From positions 90,129-154,128 of the forward strand of contig JAUYGY010000019.1 of the NCBI GenBank assembly GCA_030690315.1: 64,000 bases of DNA, read 5' to 3'. A program made the position numbers and the translations under genes. The notes below the pieces were generated by a model. That model searched no databases. It was not told the DNA's origin and saw only the letters and a program-made list of their open reading frames with translations. Positions 50,385 to 60,743 of this stretch are shown piece by piece. Numbering within the stretch: the stretch's first letter is position 1; the number at the start of each line of letters is the position of its first letter. This DNA comes from Aequorivita sp. GTDB taxonomy: Bacteria; Bacteroidota; Bacteroidia; Flavobacteriales; Flavobacteriaceae.

Positions 50385-51734
50385 TTATAAACTTAACAGC
50401 CCAAGAGCTTGTTGTAGCTCTACATGGAGCATTCGCAGATTATATAAAGCATTCAGGTAGTTAATCTTGGCTTGTGTTAATGCCAATTCAGAATCTGTTA
50501 GTTCCAGTCTTGAACCTAAGCCATTTCTGAAACGATCATCCATCATTCGGTGGTTTAATTCTGCCGATTGTACCGTCGTTTCTTGTATGTCCATTTGAGC
50601 ATCGGCTTCTTTCCACTTACTTATGATGGTAGCCAGTTCAGTTTTAACCTCGTCTTTTAGATTGTTGAGTAGTATATCTTCTTGCTCTGCCTTAATTTTT
50701 GCTTGGCTGATTTGAGTTTTGGTACGATTGCCATTAAAAATAGGTACGCTCAATTGTACTCCTAAAAATGAAGTTCTCGGCAAAGTATAGTGTCCAAAAT
50801 TCATGTTATCTGCTTGTGCCTGTACCTGATATTGCCCTACCAGTGAGAGCTGCGGCAACAACATTGCTTGCGTAGCTTTTATTTTTCTTTGCTGAAGGTC
50901 TATAGATAATTTTTGAATATTTAAATCTTTCCGGTTTGCTTCTGCAACTTGAAATGCCTCCTCAATTTGGTAAAACACGCTTTTACTTGCTTCAATATCT
51001 AACTCAAGATTGTCGGTCAATTCCAATTCGGCTGGATCTTCCAATCCAATAAGACTTTTTAATTCAATGCCCGAAACCTCAACATTATTTTTTAAATAAG
51101 AAACGGAGGATTTTAAATTTTCTACGGCAATAAAACTCCTCAAGGTGTCAGATTTTAAGCCTCTTCCCTGTGCCAATAAGGATCGAGAATCTTGAAGTGC
51201 TTTAATATTTCGTTGCAAACTTTGATCGAGTAAACCAAGTTGGCGATTCATCATCAGTATGCCTAAATAGCGGGTAGAAACCTGGAAGGCCACCCGACTT
51301 TTGAGGTCATTCGTTTTTTCGTTCTCGATTTTTTCATTGATTGCTGCCGCTTTTGTCTGATGCCGAATGCTGGGTGAAATAATGGGCTGGTATAAGGAAA
51401 TGTATGCGTTATAAGCATTTTTTCCACCCACGGCAATATCCTGCACTGGCTTATCCGTACCAGCGAATGAACCGGGTAGAAAAATAGCCTGCCTATCAAA
51501 ATAATAGGAATAACCTACGTTTCCTGAAATACTGGGCATTAAGCTACCCTTGATTTCTCGGGTCATTTCTTTGGCATTTATTTCTTCCAAAACCTGCACT
51601 TGCAATGCTTTGTTTCCCTGTTTTGCCAATTCCAAAGCTTCTGAGAGCGTTAGCGTTCTTTTCTGCGCATGCACTACATTTAGGCTGCTTATTAGTAGCA
51701 ATATTGCAACTATATTTAAAATATTAGTTTTCAT
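50385..51734 (-). CDS. TolC family outer-membrane efflux protein
   Basis: 449 aa with a signal peptide (ending NVVHAQ) and the two OEP repeats (LTLSEALELAKQGNKALQVQ; LNIQKLSIDLQQRKIKATQA, then ALTQAKINYLNALYNL). Forms the outer-membrane channel for the RND pump encoded immediately upstream. Confidence 0.93.
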   Translation of the reverse strand: MKTNILNIVAILLLISSLNVVHAQKRTLTLSEALELAKQGNKALQVQVLEEINAKEMTREIKGSLMPSISGNVGYSYYFDRQAIFLPGSFAGTDKPVQDIAVGGKNAYNAYISLYQPIISPSIRHQTKAAAINEKIENEKTNDLKSRVAFQVSTRYLGILMMNRQLGLLDQSLQRNIKALQDSRSLLAQGRGLKSDTLRSFIAVENLKSSVSYLKNNVEVSGIELKSLIGLEDPAELELTDNLELDIEASKSVFYQIEEAFQVAEANRKDLNIQKLSIDLQQRKIKATQAMLLPQLSLVGQYQVQAQADNMNFGHYTLPRTSFLGVQLSVPIFNGNRTKTQISQAKIKAEQEDILLNNLKDEVKTELATIISKWKEADAQMDIQETTVQSAELNHRMMDDRFRNGLGSRLELTDSELALTQAKINYLNALYNLRMLHVELQQALGLLSL

Positions 51735-51757
51735 TTTATCTTCTTTGAAATTTAAAA

Positions 51758-54700
51758 TTATGCTTCTACAAGTGGAAGGATTTCGGCTTCGGTATCTTCT
51801 TCTGTTATCACTTTCTCACCTTTTTTACTGGATAAATAAGAGTAAACAGCTGGGATAATGAACAATGTCAATATTCCAGAAAACACCAATCCTCCTACAA
51901 TCACAATCCCTAAAGACTGGCGGCTATTAACAGTAAGCGCAATGGGCAATGCTCCGAATATCATCGCCAGCGATGTCATTAAAATAGGACGGAAACGTTG
52001 CTCAGCTGCCTGTATGGCTGCATCCCGTTTTGAAAGTCCTGTATTTTTCAAGTGGTTGGCAAATTCAACGATCAATATTCCATTCTTGGTAATCAGTCCT
52101 ATCAGTGTAATAATCCCGATTTGGCTAAATACATTTAAACTTTGACCAAACCACGACAGGCTGAGAATAGCTCCAGTAATTGCCATCGGCACCGTGAGCA
52201 TAATGGTGAGTGGATCACGTAAGTTTCCGAATTGGGCGGCTAAAATCATATAAATAAGCACCAAAGCAAGGATGAGGGTGAAGGTGATATTGCCCTGGCT
52301 TTCTGTATAATCTCTTGATTGGCCGGCTAACGATGCTTTAAAAGTTTCGCCCAGCACTTCTTTCTTTATCTTTTTGATTTCCTCTATCCCTTCGGCAAGA
52401 CTTACTCCTGGAGCCATTGCTGCTGATATGGTAGCGGAAGTGTATTGGTCGTATCGGTAAATGGCAGCAGGACTTACAGCTTCTTCTGTGGTTATCAGAT
52501 TGCTCAGTGGAATCATTTGGCCAGATGCCGAACGAACATAGATGGCATTTAAATCACTTTTATCATTTCTATACTCACGGTCTAATTGTCCAATCACTTC
52601 ATACTGACGGTCGTCTCGCAAGAAATATCCGTAACGCTGTCCAGAGAAGGAGAGTTGTAACGTATGTGCAACTTCCTCTATTGATACTCCCATCTGGGCG
52701 GCTTTCTGACGATCTATATTTATTTTTACCTCGGGTTTATTTATTTTAAGATCGGCATCAATAAACATCAGTTTATTACTTTGGCGTGCCGCTGCCAAAA
52801 ATTTTGGAAGCACCGCGGTCAGACTATCGAGGTTTTGTGATTGCAATACAAATTGTATGGGCATACCTCCTCCATAACGGCTACCGATAGTGGGTGGCAG
52901 ATAGGGAAACAAAAGAAATCCTCTGAATTGCCCTGACGCAGCTCCATATTGGTTGTATAAATCCTGAACGCTGTGCTTTCTGTCTTTTGGATCTTTGAGA
53001 TAGATACTCTGTACAGCCACATTCACAGGGGCTGGAGCAGGGATGAAGGAAATAGCGACCATTGAATAGGTTTGATACAGCCCGTCAGTAGAGTCATTCA
53101 CATATTTTCCAACCTCGATCATGTGCTTTTTCATATAGTCGAAAGAAACACCTTCGGGGGCAACGGCGATGAGGTTCATGTTGGACCGATCTTCTAAAGG
53201 CGCCAATTCTGAAGGAAGACCCTTGCCTACAAAATAAATGAGTGCGGTAGTAAACGCCAGGAATACCCAAGCTAACCATCTCACCTTCATAAATGCGGTA
53301 AGCAAACTAGCATATCCATTATTTAAGCGGACGAAAAAGGGCTCGGTAACCCGGTAAAACCAACTTGGTTTAACTTTTTTCTTCAGAAAATAAGCACTTA
53401 ACATGGGTGTAAGTGTCAATGCCACAAAAGCAGATATCATTACGGAACCCGATACCACAATAGCGAACTCTTTGAAAAGCTGCCCGCTAATTCCTCCCAT
53501 GAAAACAATCGGAAGAAAAACGGCTGCCAATGTAATGGTAGTGGAAATAACCGCAAAATAAATCTCTTTAGATCCTTTGAATGCAGCTTGTATGGGCGTC
53601 ATGCCCTCTTCAATTTTTTTATAAATATTTTCGAGTACAACTATGGCATCATCCACCACTAATCCTATGGCGAGTACCAATCCTAAAAGGGTCAATATAT
53701 TAATGGAAAAACCAGCCACATACATAATGAAAAATGCGGAAAGTATGGATACCGGAATAGCCAATACCGGAATGATGGTAGATCGCCAATCCCTAAGAAA
53801 TAGAAAAATAATCAATACCACCAGTCCGAAAGCGATGAACAGTGTTTCTTCTACCTCTTTGATAGATTCCCGTACAGAACTGGTAAAGTCGAAGCCAACA
53901 ATCAACCGGTATTCAGATGGGACTTCCTTGCGCAGCTCCTCGAGACGTTTGTAAAATTCATCTACCACTTCAATAGCATTCGCCCCCCGCTGTATTTGGA
54001 TGGCTACACCAATACCAATACGATTCAGATTTCCCGTTTCGTTAATGATAGCGGTACGTTCGTTCTCTTCTCCCAATTCGGCAGAACCAATATCTTTGAG
54101 GCGAACTACAGTACTACCCACTTGCTTGATGAGCATTTCCTCAAAATCTTTTACAGAAGTAAGGCGACCCATCGTACGGATGCTAAGCTCGCTGTTGCTT
54201 CCTTCTATCCGACCCGCAGGTAAATCAATATTTTCTTTTTGCAAGGCTTTGCTAATATCAGTAGGAGTCAATTGATAGGCAGCAAGTTTTGCGGGATCAA
54301 AACGAAGCCGCATGGCATATTTGTGCTCGCCAACAATCGCTACATTACTGATTCCAGAGATAGATTGTATCTTATCTTTTATAGTGGTCGAAGCAAGGTG
54401 ACTTACTTCTTTTATGTCTTTGGTGTCACTTTCCACTTCAAGGAATGCTACCAAATTGTCTGGCGAAGATGCCTTTTGCACAATGGGAGGATCCACATCG
54501 GTAGGAAGTTGTTTGCGAGATTTGGCAACTTTGTCTCGAACATCGTTCAGCGCATTCTCAATGTCCACTTCACGGTTAAACTCTATGGAAATAATACTTA
54601 CCTGTTCTCTGGATTCAGAAGAAATAGTGCGTATTCCGTTTGCCTCAGCAATCGATTCTTCCATTGGTCGGGTAAGCTTAGATGCTATAACATCTGGGCT

Positions 54701-54862
54701 TGCACCAGGATAGAAAGTGATGACGGTAATTACGGGTGGTTCTGTTAAAGGAAATTCACGAACACCTAATTGTTTCAATCCTATTATTCCTAAAATAACA
54801 AGCAGGAGGGAAAACACCCCGGCCAAGACTGGTTTTTTTATACTTAAAGATGATATACTCAT
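51758..54862 (-). CDS. RND efflux permease, HAE1 (drug) type
   Basis: 1034 aa with 12 membrane spans, two large periplasmic loops and the motif with the proton-relay Asp residues (GLVLAIGLVVDDAIVVLENI) in span 4. The sequence is of the hydrophobe/amphiphile type, not of the metal (CusA) type: it lacks the Met-rich cleft signatures I would expect, although it lies in a copper region. 21 bases after the adaptor gene. Confidence 0.94.
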   Translation of the reverse strand: MSISSLSIKKPVLAGVFSLLLVILGIIGLKQLGVREFPLTEPPVITVITFYPGASPDVIASKLTRPMEESIAEANGIRTISSESREQVSIISIEFNREVDIENALNDVRDKVAKSRKQLPTDVDPPIVQKASSPDNLVAFLEVESDTKDIKEVSHLASTTIKDKIQSISGISNVAIVGEHKYAMRLRFDPAKLAAYQLTPTDISKALQKENIDLPAGRIEGSNSELSIRTMGRLTSVKDFEEMLIKQVGSTVVRLKDIGSAELGEENERTAIINETGNLNRIGIGVAIQIQRGANAIEVVDEFYKRLEELRKEVPSEYRLIVGFDFTSSVRESIKEVEETLFIAFGLVVLIIFLFLRDWRSTIIPVLAIPVSILSAFFIMYVAGFSINILTLLGLVLAIGLVVDDAIVVLENIYKKIEEGMTPIQAAFKGSKEIYFAVISTTITLAAVFLPIVFMGGISGQLFKEFAIVVSGSVMISAFVALTLTPMLSAYFLKKKVKPSWFYRVTEPFFVRLNNGYASLLTAFMKVRWLAWVFLAFTTALIYFVGKGLPSELAPLEDRSNMNLIAVAPEGVSFDYMKKHMIEVGKYVNDSTDGLYQTYSMVAISFIPAPAPVNVAVQSIYLKDPKDRKHSVQDLYNQYGAASGQFRGFLLFPYLPPTIGSRYGGGMPIQFVLQSQNLDSLTAVLPKFLAAARQSNKLMFIDADLKINKPEVKINIDRQKAAQMGVSIEEVAHTLQLSFSGQRYGYFLRDDRQYEVIGQLDREYRNDKSDLNAIYVRSASGQMIPLSNLITTEEAVSPAAIYRYDQYTSATISAAMAPGVSLAEGIEEIKKIKKEVLGETFKASLAGQSRDYTESQGNITFTLILALVLIYMILAAQFGNLRDPLTIMLTVPMAITGAILSLSWFGQSLNVFSQIGIITLIGLITKNGILIVEFANHLKNTGLSKRDAAIQAAEQRFRPILMTSLAMIFGALPIALTVNSRQSLGIVIVGGLVFSGILTLFIIPAVYSYLSSKKGEKVITEEDTEAEILPLVEA

Positions 54863-54883
54863 TGTGATAAAATTTGAAATGAA

Positions 54884-55954
54884 TTATTTGGTCATAAAGA
54901 CCTTTACCGGAGTACCATCTCCTAAACGCAGCATATTTGAAACAATAATACTGTCGTTTTTTGTGATGCCAGATGTGAGGACCGCATCGGTTTCTGTTCT
55001 ATTACTTATGGTTACATCCACGGGTTTTGCGACCCCATTTTTAATAACAAAGACAGTATAACCTTTCTCGCCAGGGGCCAGGGCTTCGGTTGGCACCAAT
55101 ATTCCTTTTGCTCCTTTACTGGTAACACTGAAATAGACTTTGGCGGAAAGTCCTGCCCGAAAGTGGCCGCTATCATTATTTGTTATGGCCTGTACCTGCA
55201 AGCTCCTGCCTTGTGCATTAAGGCCTGGTTCGGTAGCACTAATAATTGCCACGTGCTCTTGGTCAGACAACTCGGAAGTAAACCTGACCTTATCACCTAT
55301 TTGTATCAAAGGCAGGTATTTTTCTGGAACAGAAAAATTGATTTTAATGTTGCTTTGATCTTGCAACATTACCAGCTCTGCTCCGGGCGTAACATAAGCG
55401 CCCAGATATACTTTTGATATTCCGATTTTTCCTGAAAATGGAGCCCGTATTACCGTCTTGGCAAGTTGCACATGTAGCAAATCTTGCTGCGCCTCCAAAG
55501 AGCGGAAACGCATATACGCTTCATCGTATTCCTGCTGTCTTACGGTTTCGGTTTTTAAGAGATTACCCATCCGTTCTTTGTTCAGCTGTGCCAGCTCCAG
55601 TTCAGCACCAACTTGTTTTAATCGCGATCTGATATCGCCGTCATTAAGGGTGTAAAGCACAGCGCCCTGACTAACGTAGGTGCCATCTTTAAAGGCTACT
55701 TTAGTAATCTTTTGAGGAAGTTCGCTGACAATGGAAACTTCTCGATTTGACATCATTGTTCCTACAACGGCTTCTTCATGATTGAGCAGCTGTTCCTGTG
55801 CGATGATAATATCTACAGGCAATTTGCTGGCATCTGGGTTAGCTGTTGCCGTTTCTCCAGTCTGCTTTTCCAGCTTGCTCTCACAAGCAATTAATAAGAT
55901 GCCCAATAGCGGAATTAAAATTCCTAACCTTTGTATTTTAGATTTAAATAACAT
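54884..55954 (-). CDS. RND efflux periplasmic adaptor (membrane fusion) lipoprotein
   Basis: 356 aa. Lipoprotein signal with Cys in LLIACESKLEKQ. Barrel-sandwich hybrid with a hairpin (VVGTMMSNREVSIVSELPQK; VIRAPFSGKIGISKVYLGAY) and beta-barrel. It joins the RND pump to the TolC channel. First gene of the operon. A candidate activator site lies 88-105 bases upstream. Confidence 0.93.
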   Translation of the reverse strand: MLFKSKIQRLGILIPLLGILLIACESKLEKQTGETATANPDASKLPVDIIIAQEQLLNHEEAVVGTMMSNREVSIVSELPQKITKVAFKDGTYVSQGAVLYTLNDGDIRSRLKQVGAELELAQLNKERMGNLLKTETVRQQEYDEAYMRFRSLEAQQDLLHVQLAKTVIRAPFSGKIGISKVYLGAYVTPGAELVMLQDQSNIKINFSVPEKYLPLIQIGDKVRFTSELSDQEHVAIISATEPGLNAQGRSLQVQAITNNDSGHFRAGLSAKVYFSVTSKGAKGILVPTEALAPGEKGYTVFVIKNGVAKPVDVTISNRTETDAVLTSGITKNDSIIVSNMLRLGDGTPVKVFMTK

Positions 55955-55993
55955 ACCCTAATGTTTAATGATGAAACAATTAATTTTCAAGGA

Positions 55994-56001
55994 CAAAGGT
56001 A
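55994..56001 (-). promoter_or_regulatory. -7 box of the RND operon
   Basis: TACCTTTG on the minus strand fits TANNTTTG, 40 bases before the adaptor ATG. There is no clear TTG at -33, which would fit dependence on an activator. Confidence 0.45.
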
Positions 56002-56041
56002 TAGGGAGAGATTTCCGCTTTTTTGACGTAATTACAGGGAA

Positions 56042-56059
56042 GAGTTGTGAAATTTACTC
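56042..56059. promoter_or_regulatory. candidate HMA/AraC activator site upstream of the RND operon
   Basis: GAGTTGTGAAATTTACTC matches the core TTGTRAAATTTAC of the other sites and is itself flanked by GAGT/ACTC. It lies 88-105 bases upstream of the adaptor gene. Confidence 0.4.
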
Positions 56060-56162
56060 TTTGTTATTGTTAGGTCTTAAGTGTATTTGAGTTTAGGAAT
56101 GTTAATAAAACAACTAATTCATTAGTGCTTTGAATTTATATGATGTTAGAGCCACATCCATA

Positions 56163-56203
56163 AAAAAAACGAAGCCCTGCTCAAGTAAAGGAACAGGGTT
56201 TCG
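56163..56203 (-). terminator. terminator after the DoxX gene
   Basis: Stem CGAAGCCCTG/CAGGGTTTCG with a 14-base loop; on the minus strand it is followed by a run of T, so it ends transcripts from the DoxX side. Confidence 0.8.
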
Positions 56204-56338
56204 CAAAATAATTTAATTCAAAATTTTGTGTGTAGCCTAGGTCATTTGTCAAAAAATTAAGCAGTCTTCACTACCAAAATTACTGTTGAAAAACTACTAA
56301 GAATATTTCTACTAGTAGTCTGCTTTTATTACTCCTAA

Positions 56339-56827
56339 TTATTTGTTTACTTTAGATGTAAAGCTTTCAGCATCAATAATTTTACCAGCACACAAATAAG
56401 TCCACGCAATAAATAATATCTGCAGGGGGATTCTAAACCACAAATAATTTAAACCATTCCCATCAAAAGTTGCTTTCTGATAATCAACATGGTCAATGGA
56501 AGCTTTAATATTGGCAAGCAGAATTATCAGAAGGAATGAAATTAGTAACCAAGCTGTTAATACTCTCAACCTAAAAATATGCAATGCTATTGCGGCAGCG
56601 ATCTCAATAACTCCAGTGAAATACACCATTTCTTTTTTGTATGGAATAAAATCAGGCATCATCATAGCCATTCCATTGGTGTAGATAAAATGTCCTATTG
56701 CGGTAAATAACAGCATAACCGACATTGCAATTCTTGCAGGGAAAGTAAATGTACTTTCTCCACGAATAAGCTTAACAGCAAATACGGATATGATAAATGT
56801 GGAAAGGAGAACGATTAATGGGATCAT
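56339..56827 (-). CDS. DoxX family membrane protein
   Basis: 162 aa with four membrane spans, typical of DoxX-like proteins (RIAMSVMLLFTAIGHFIYTN, YFTGVIEIAAAIAL). Function unknown; some members work in thiol or redox homeostasis. It lies 160 bases downstream of an HMA-like/AraC regulator gene in the same direction. Confidence 0.85.
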   Translation of the reverse strand: MIPLIVLLSTFIISVFAVKLIRGESTFTFPARIAMSVMLLFTAIGHFIYTNGMAMMMPDFIPYKKEMVYFTGVIEIAAAIALHIFRLRVLTAWLLISFLLIILLANIKASIDHVDYQKATFDGNGLNYLWFRIPLQILFIAWTYLCAGKIIDAESFTSKVNK

Positions 56828-56987
56828 TTTTTCTATGATTGTTAGTCAGTCTGTAGTTGAAGGAGACACACAACGAATACGACTTAGAGATGTGCCATTT
56901 AATTCTATATTCGGGAACTCTAAAATATTTTGTCCTAAAACTTCACTACTCTATTGTACTTTGTATTTCGTTCCCGGATAAGATATT

Positions 56988-57536
56988 TTAGGTGTTTTGC
57001 AAGTGCCTTATTCGTTTATAATAGGAAGAAGTAAGGCCGGTGTACTTTTTTAACTGATTAGATAAGTATGCAGGACTGCTGTAGCCAAAAGCGTAAGCAA
57101 TATCTGATAGCGATTGATCTGTATAGACCAAAAACTGTTTTACTTTCTCTATTTTCTTTGAAATGATAAATTTTTCGAGGGTGTATCCCTCTAAAGATGA
57201 GAACAGGGAGCTCAAAGAGTCATAGTCTTTATGCAATTCGTTACTGATAAGTGTAGAAAATTTAACCGGTTCGCCGGTATTCAATTGTTCATTAATTCCT
57301 TTTTCAACGGCGCTTTTAATTTGCTCGATAATCTTTTGATTCTTGCGGTATATTAAATCGAAGCCGTTTGATTGCAGCATAGCTCTAATAACATGCTCTG
57401 CAATGATTTCATCCATTTCTTTTATGATTACCTCACCTAATCGTATTTCGGTAACTTCCAGACCAAGCTTTGGCAATTCTTCAGATAAAACATAAATGCA
57501 CCTATCGCATACCATTCCTTTGATTAATAGTTTCAT
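56988..57536 (-). CDS. AraC-type regulator with HMA-like N-terminal domain
   Basis: 182 aa. The N-terminal about 70 residues resemble an HMA domain with a Cys pair in KGMVCDRCIYVLSEEL. The C-terminal part is an AraC helix-turn-helix domain (SLSDIAYAFGYSSPAYLSNQ). The layout suggests a direct sensor of copper or a similar soft metal that activates the nearby genes. It is a paralogue of the gene at 62107-62670. Confidence 0.88.
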   Translation of the reverse strand: MKLLIKGMVCDRCIYVLSEELPKLGLEVTEIRLGEVIIKEMDEIIAEHVIRAMLQSNGFDLIYRKNQKIIEQIKSAVEKGINEQLNTGEPVKFSTLISNELHKDYDSLSSLFSSLEGYTLEKFIISKKIEKVKQFLVYTDQSLSDIAYAFGYSSPAYLSNQLKKYTGLTSSYYKRIRHLQNT

Positions 57537-57620
57537 GGTTAAAAAAGATTTTAATTATTTATGATATTATATAGTCAAAAGTCTGATATTGTGGCTGTTA
57601 AAATGTTACGTTATTTCTGG

Positions 57621-57638
57621 TTTGATTTGCGAAATTTC
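57621..57638. promoter_or_regulatory. candidate activator site upstream of the AraC-type gene
   Basis: TTTGATTTGCGAAATTTC is a variant of the shared site, 85-102 bases before the start codon; it would allow autoregulation. It overlaps the stem-loop at 57635-57676. Confidence 0.4.
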
Positions 57639-57676
57639 AGGGATGATATGCAACATAGTGCTTCTCATCCCTGAAA
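57635..57676 (-). terminator. stem-loop after the HMA gene, probable terminator
   Basis: TTTCAGGGATG and CATCCCTGAAA form a perfect 11-bp stem with a 20-base loop, 14 bases after the HMA-like stop. Only a short T-run follows. Confidence 0.6.
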
Positions 57677-57689
57677 CTAAGTTAGAATT

Positions 57690-57935
57690 TTAGCTAACAC
57701 AGCAGCCGGTTGAGCAGCTTGAAGCTTTTTCACTATCATCTCCTACTTTATAGCCGGCCATTTCAATAGCGTTTACCATCACTTGTTTTACTTCATCGCT
57801 TTCAACAGAAAAAGCTAATTTTCCTGCCTCTAATTTTTCGATTTTTACGCCATCAATATCCTTGATTGCGCCATTTACTCTTGCCTGGCAATGTGCACTC
57901 TGCATACCAGGTATACTTAATTCTACATTTTTCAT
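57690..57935 (-). CDS. HMA-like metal-binding protein with SxHC motif
   Basis: 81 aa ferredoxin-like domain. The usual CxxC is replaced by GMQSAHCQARV, and the C-terminus ends in a Cys cluster (SCSTGCCVS). The same S-x-H-C pattern appears in the first N-terminal domain of the ATPase encoded just upstream ([10 protein letters not shown]). It is probably a partner of that ATPase, with Cu or another thiophilic metal as ligand. Confidence 0.82.
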   Translation of the reverse strand: MKNVELSIPGMQSAHCQARVNGAIKDIDGVKIEKLEAGKLAFSVESDEVKQVMVNAIEMAGYKVGDDSEKASSCSTGCCVS

Positions 57936-58084
57936 TTTTAAATTAGTTTTTATATTATTAATTTCAGTATTGTTCTTGTGTTATTTGTAACGCTCTTCCC
58001 CTATTTGATTTTTAAATATTTATAGGCTGTGGAGTCAATCTCGATTACTATTAATTGGTTACACCTTACCCAGCCTTTTTGAGA

Positions 58085-60502
58085 TTATTTCTTGTACTTC
58101 AATCTTAAACTATTTGCTACTACACTTACGCTGCTTAATGCCATTGCAGCTCCGGCAATCATTGGGTTTAGCAAGAATTCATTAATTGGAAACAGTATCC
58201 CCGCAGCAAGAGGGATACCGATAAGATTATAGATAAATGCCCAAAACAGATTTTGTTTGATTGTTGATACCGTTTGTTTAGACAGGCGAATAGCTTGAGG
58301 TATTTTGGTAAGATCTGATGAAATAATGGTCATTTTAGCCACATCCATAGCAATGTCGCTACCTTTCCCCATTGCGATACTCACGTCGGCTGTTGCCAAG
58401 GCTGTACTGTCATTAATTCCATCGCCCACCATCGCCACAATTTTGCCTTGCCTTTGCAGCTCTTTTACAAAATCGGCTTTATGCTGTGGCAATACTTCCG
58501 CTTTGTAATGCAGGATACCTGTTTGCTCTGAAATTGCCTTGGCTGTGGCTTCGTTATCCCCCGTTAGCATATACAATTCAATGCCCATATCCTGCATTTC
58601 TTTTATTGCCTGGACTGATGTTTCTTTGATTTTATCGGAAATAGCAATTACAGAAAGTGCCTGTGTACTGTTTGAAAACCAGATGACGGTTTTGGATTGT
58701 TTGCCCCATGCATCGGCCTGTTGTTGCAATTGATCAGCAATAGCAATGTTATTCTCTGCTAATAGTTTTTTATTGCCTACAAAATAGGTTTCGTTATTAT
58801 GATCTGCTTTGGCTCCTTTCCCTGTAATACTATCAAACATGGATAGGGTTGTGGTAGCGACTCCGTCCAAATGTTTTACTACGGCCTCCGCCAATGGGTG
58901 TTCCGATTGTTTTTCAATACTTAATAAAATAGCTTTGGTGCTATCGTCATTGTTCAGCCATTGTATGCCAGTAACCTGTGGCCTTCCCTCGGTAATTGTT
59001 CCTGTTTTATCTAATACAATGGCATTTACTTTTTTAGCTAATTCAAGACTTTCTGCATCTTTAATCAAAATGCCGTTTTCTGCACCTTTACCAACACCAA
59101 CCATTATTGCCGTAGGTGTAGCTAATCCTAATGCACAAGGACAAGCAATAACCAATACCGTAACTGCGGCTAACAATCCTTGTACTACCCCGTTATCGCC
59201 ACCAAGAATAACCCACAAAACAAATGTGAGAATGGCAATTCCCATAACCACGGGAACGAAAATGCCCGCAATCTTATCAACCAATTTTTGGACAGGAGCT
59301 TTACTGCCCTGAGCATCTTGCACCATTTTGATAATTTGTGCAAGCATGGTCTCTTTACCTACCTTAACCGCTTTGAATTGAAAACTTCCTTTTTGGTTAA
59401 TTGTGCCCGCAAAAACTTTTTCACCGTCTTGTTTCAATACAGGCAAGGGCTCACCGCTCAGCATACTTTCATCCACATACGAATTGCCGGAAGTAACCAA
59501 ACCATCTACAGCAATTTTTTCGCCTGGTTTCACCAATAGTACATCGCCTGCGTTTACATCTTCAATAGCTGTTTGTTTTTCTGTTCCGTCTTGCTGTATT
59601 ACCATCACGGTTTTAGGTTGCAAGCCCATCAGTCTTTTAATGGCAGTAGAGGTATTTCCTTTGGCTTTTTCTTCCAATAATTTCCCAAGGAGTATGAATG
59701 CGATAACACCAGCCGCAGCTTCAAAATACACGTGAGCATGTAATCCGCGTTGATGCCAGAAATCCATAAAAAGCATATTGAATACACTAAAAATGTATGC
59801 AATTCCGGTACTCAATGCCACCAAAGTATCCATATTAGCGGAGCGGTGTTTTGCCTGTTTCCATGCATTTATGAAAAAGTCCTTACCCAGCCAAAGAATT
59901 ACAGGCGTAGAAAATGCCCACATAATTTCGTTGGCATAAGGAATATCCATAAAAAACATACCGATTGTTACTACAGGTACGGAAAGGATAACCGCCCATA
60001 GGGTTTTGTTTTTTAGCTTTTTGAATTTCTTTGCATGGATGGTTTCCAAAGATTCCTGCTGCTTTGTATCGTCAACAATAAACAGGTCATAACCAATGGA
60101 CTGCACAGCCTTTTGAAGTTTTGAAGCATTTGTCATATTGGGAAGGTATTCAACCGTTAGATTTCCCGTTGCATAGTTCACCGAAGAACTAATAACTCCT
60201 GGTTCAAAAGACACGATACTCTCTGCGCTACTTGCACAAGATGCACAAGTCATACCTAGAACCGGAAAAGAATTTTTAACTGTAGGCACACCGTACCCAA
60301 GTTCTTTAATTGCCGCTACGGCCCTGCCAACTGTTTCATTGTTTTTAACAGTAATGGCTGCCCTGCGGTTGTTGATTTCTACTTGGAGGGATTCAACACC
60401 AACTACCTTTGCCAATCCTTTTTCAACGATTAATGCACAGTGTTCGCTTTCTACATCCTCTAGGGGAATGTAAATTACTTCTCTATTGTTATTTGTAGCC
60501 AT
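58085..60502 (-). CDS. copA: copper-translocating P-type ATPase
   Basis: Exports Cu(I) from the cytoplasm. 805 aa: a first HMA-like domain with SEHC in place of CxxC (about 15-70), a second with [10 protein letters not shown] (about 80-145), eight membrane spans with the CPC motif [13 protein letters not shown], the phosphatase motif MLSGEPLP, phosphorylated Asp in DKTGTITEG, the SEHPLAEA motif of P1B pumps and [20 protein letters not shown]. Start ATG. A candidate activator site lies 69-88 bases upstream. Confidence 0.94.
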   Translation of the reverse strand: MATNNNREVIYIPLEDVESEHCALIVEKGLAKVVGVESLQVEINNRRAAITVKNNETVGRAVAAIKELGYGVPTVKNSFPVLGMTCASCASSAESIVSFEPGVISSSVNYATGNLTVEYLPNMTNASKLQKAVQSIGYDLFIVDDTKQQESLETIHAKKFKKLKNKTLWAVILSVPVVTIGMFFMDIPYANEIMWAFSTPVILWLGKDFFINAWKQAKHRSANMDTLVALSTGIAYIFSVFNMLFMDFWHQRGLHAHVYFEAAAGVIAFILLGKLLEEKAKGNTSTAIKRLMGLQPKTVMVIQQDGTEKQTAIEDVNAGDVLLVKPGEKIAVDGLVTSGNSYVDESMLSGEPLPVLKQDGEKVFAGTINQKGSFQFKAVKVGKETMLAQIIKMVQDAQGSKAPVQKLVDKIAGIFVPVVMGIAILTFVLWVILGGDNGVVQGLLAAVTVLVIACPCALGLATPTAIMVGVGKGAENGILIKDAESLELAKKVNAIVLDKTGTITEGRPQVTGIQWLNNDDSTKAILLSIEKQSEHPLAEAVVKHLDGVATTTLSMFDSITGKGAKADHNNETYFVGNKKLLAENNIAIADQLQQQADAWGKQSKTVIWFSNSTQALSVIAISDKIKETSVQAIKEMQDMGIELYMLTGDNEATAKAISEQTGILHYKAEVLPQHKADFVKELQRQGKIVAMVGDGINDSTALATADVSIAMGKGSDIAMDVAKMTIISSDLTKIPQAIRLSKQTVSTIKQNLFWAFIYNLIGIPLAAGILFPINEFLLNPMIAGAAMALSSVSVVANSLRLKYKK

Positions 60503-60648
60503 AATTCAATTGTTTTATACAATACAAAATTGGCTTCAATATTGAAAATAGCTACTGTAGAATTATGGAATTGATTTGTAAGATTTACTTACTCTATATC
60601 CGAGGGAGATCTTTTATCTTCACTGATCTGCTTGCAAATTTGTTTTGG
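60494..60648. repeat. direct repeat copy A (copA start plus araC end)
   Basis: About 150 bases that match 62011-62158 in the same orientation, including copA's first codons, the intergenic operator and the last codons of an araC-type gene. The serine hydrolase gene lies between the two copies. Confidence 0.8.
60571..60588. promoter_or_regulatory. candidate HMA/AraC activator site upstream of copA
   Basis: TTGATTTGTAAGATTTAC, the best copy of the shared site, 69-86 bases before the copA ATG. The same sequence with one change is repeated at 62089-62106. Confidence 0.5.
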
Positions 60649-60650
60649 TT
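60589..60650 (-). pseudogene. remnant of the 3' end of an araC-type gene
   Basis: On the minus strand the remnant reads KQISEDKRSPSDIE and stop, matching the end of the intact araC-type gene at 62107 (KQIREDKRSPLDKV). Upstream the match fades. It shows that an araC-type gene once lay directly before copA here. Confidence 0.75.
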
Positions 60651-60743
60651 GTCCAATACGCAGCAGTTGTTTAAAAAAGAGCTTTTCATTTAATTTTTAT
60701 TTCTTTAAAGGCTTATGTCATTAGCACTGTTATAGTGTCTTTT

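Larger units (their letters stand above)
55955..56338. other. 384-base intergenic region between adaptor and DoxX genes
   Basis: Holds a -7 box, the candidate activator site at 56042-56059 and the DoxX terminator at 56163-56203. No gene and no heptamer array were seen. Confidence 0.6.

Noticed and set aside
51758..54862. Metal-type (CusA) pump, because of the copper neighbours
   Set aside because: Sequence features fit the drug-type HAE1 group; no copper-specific Met pattern was found.
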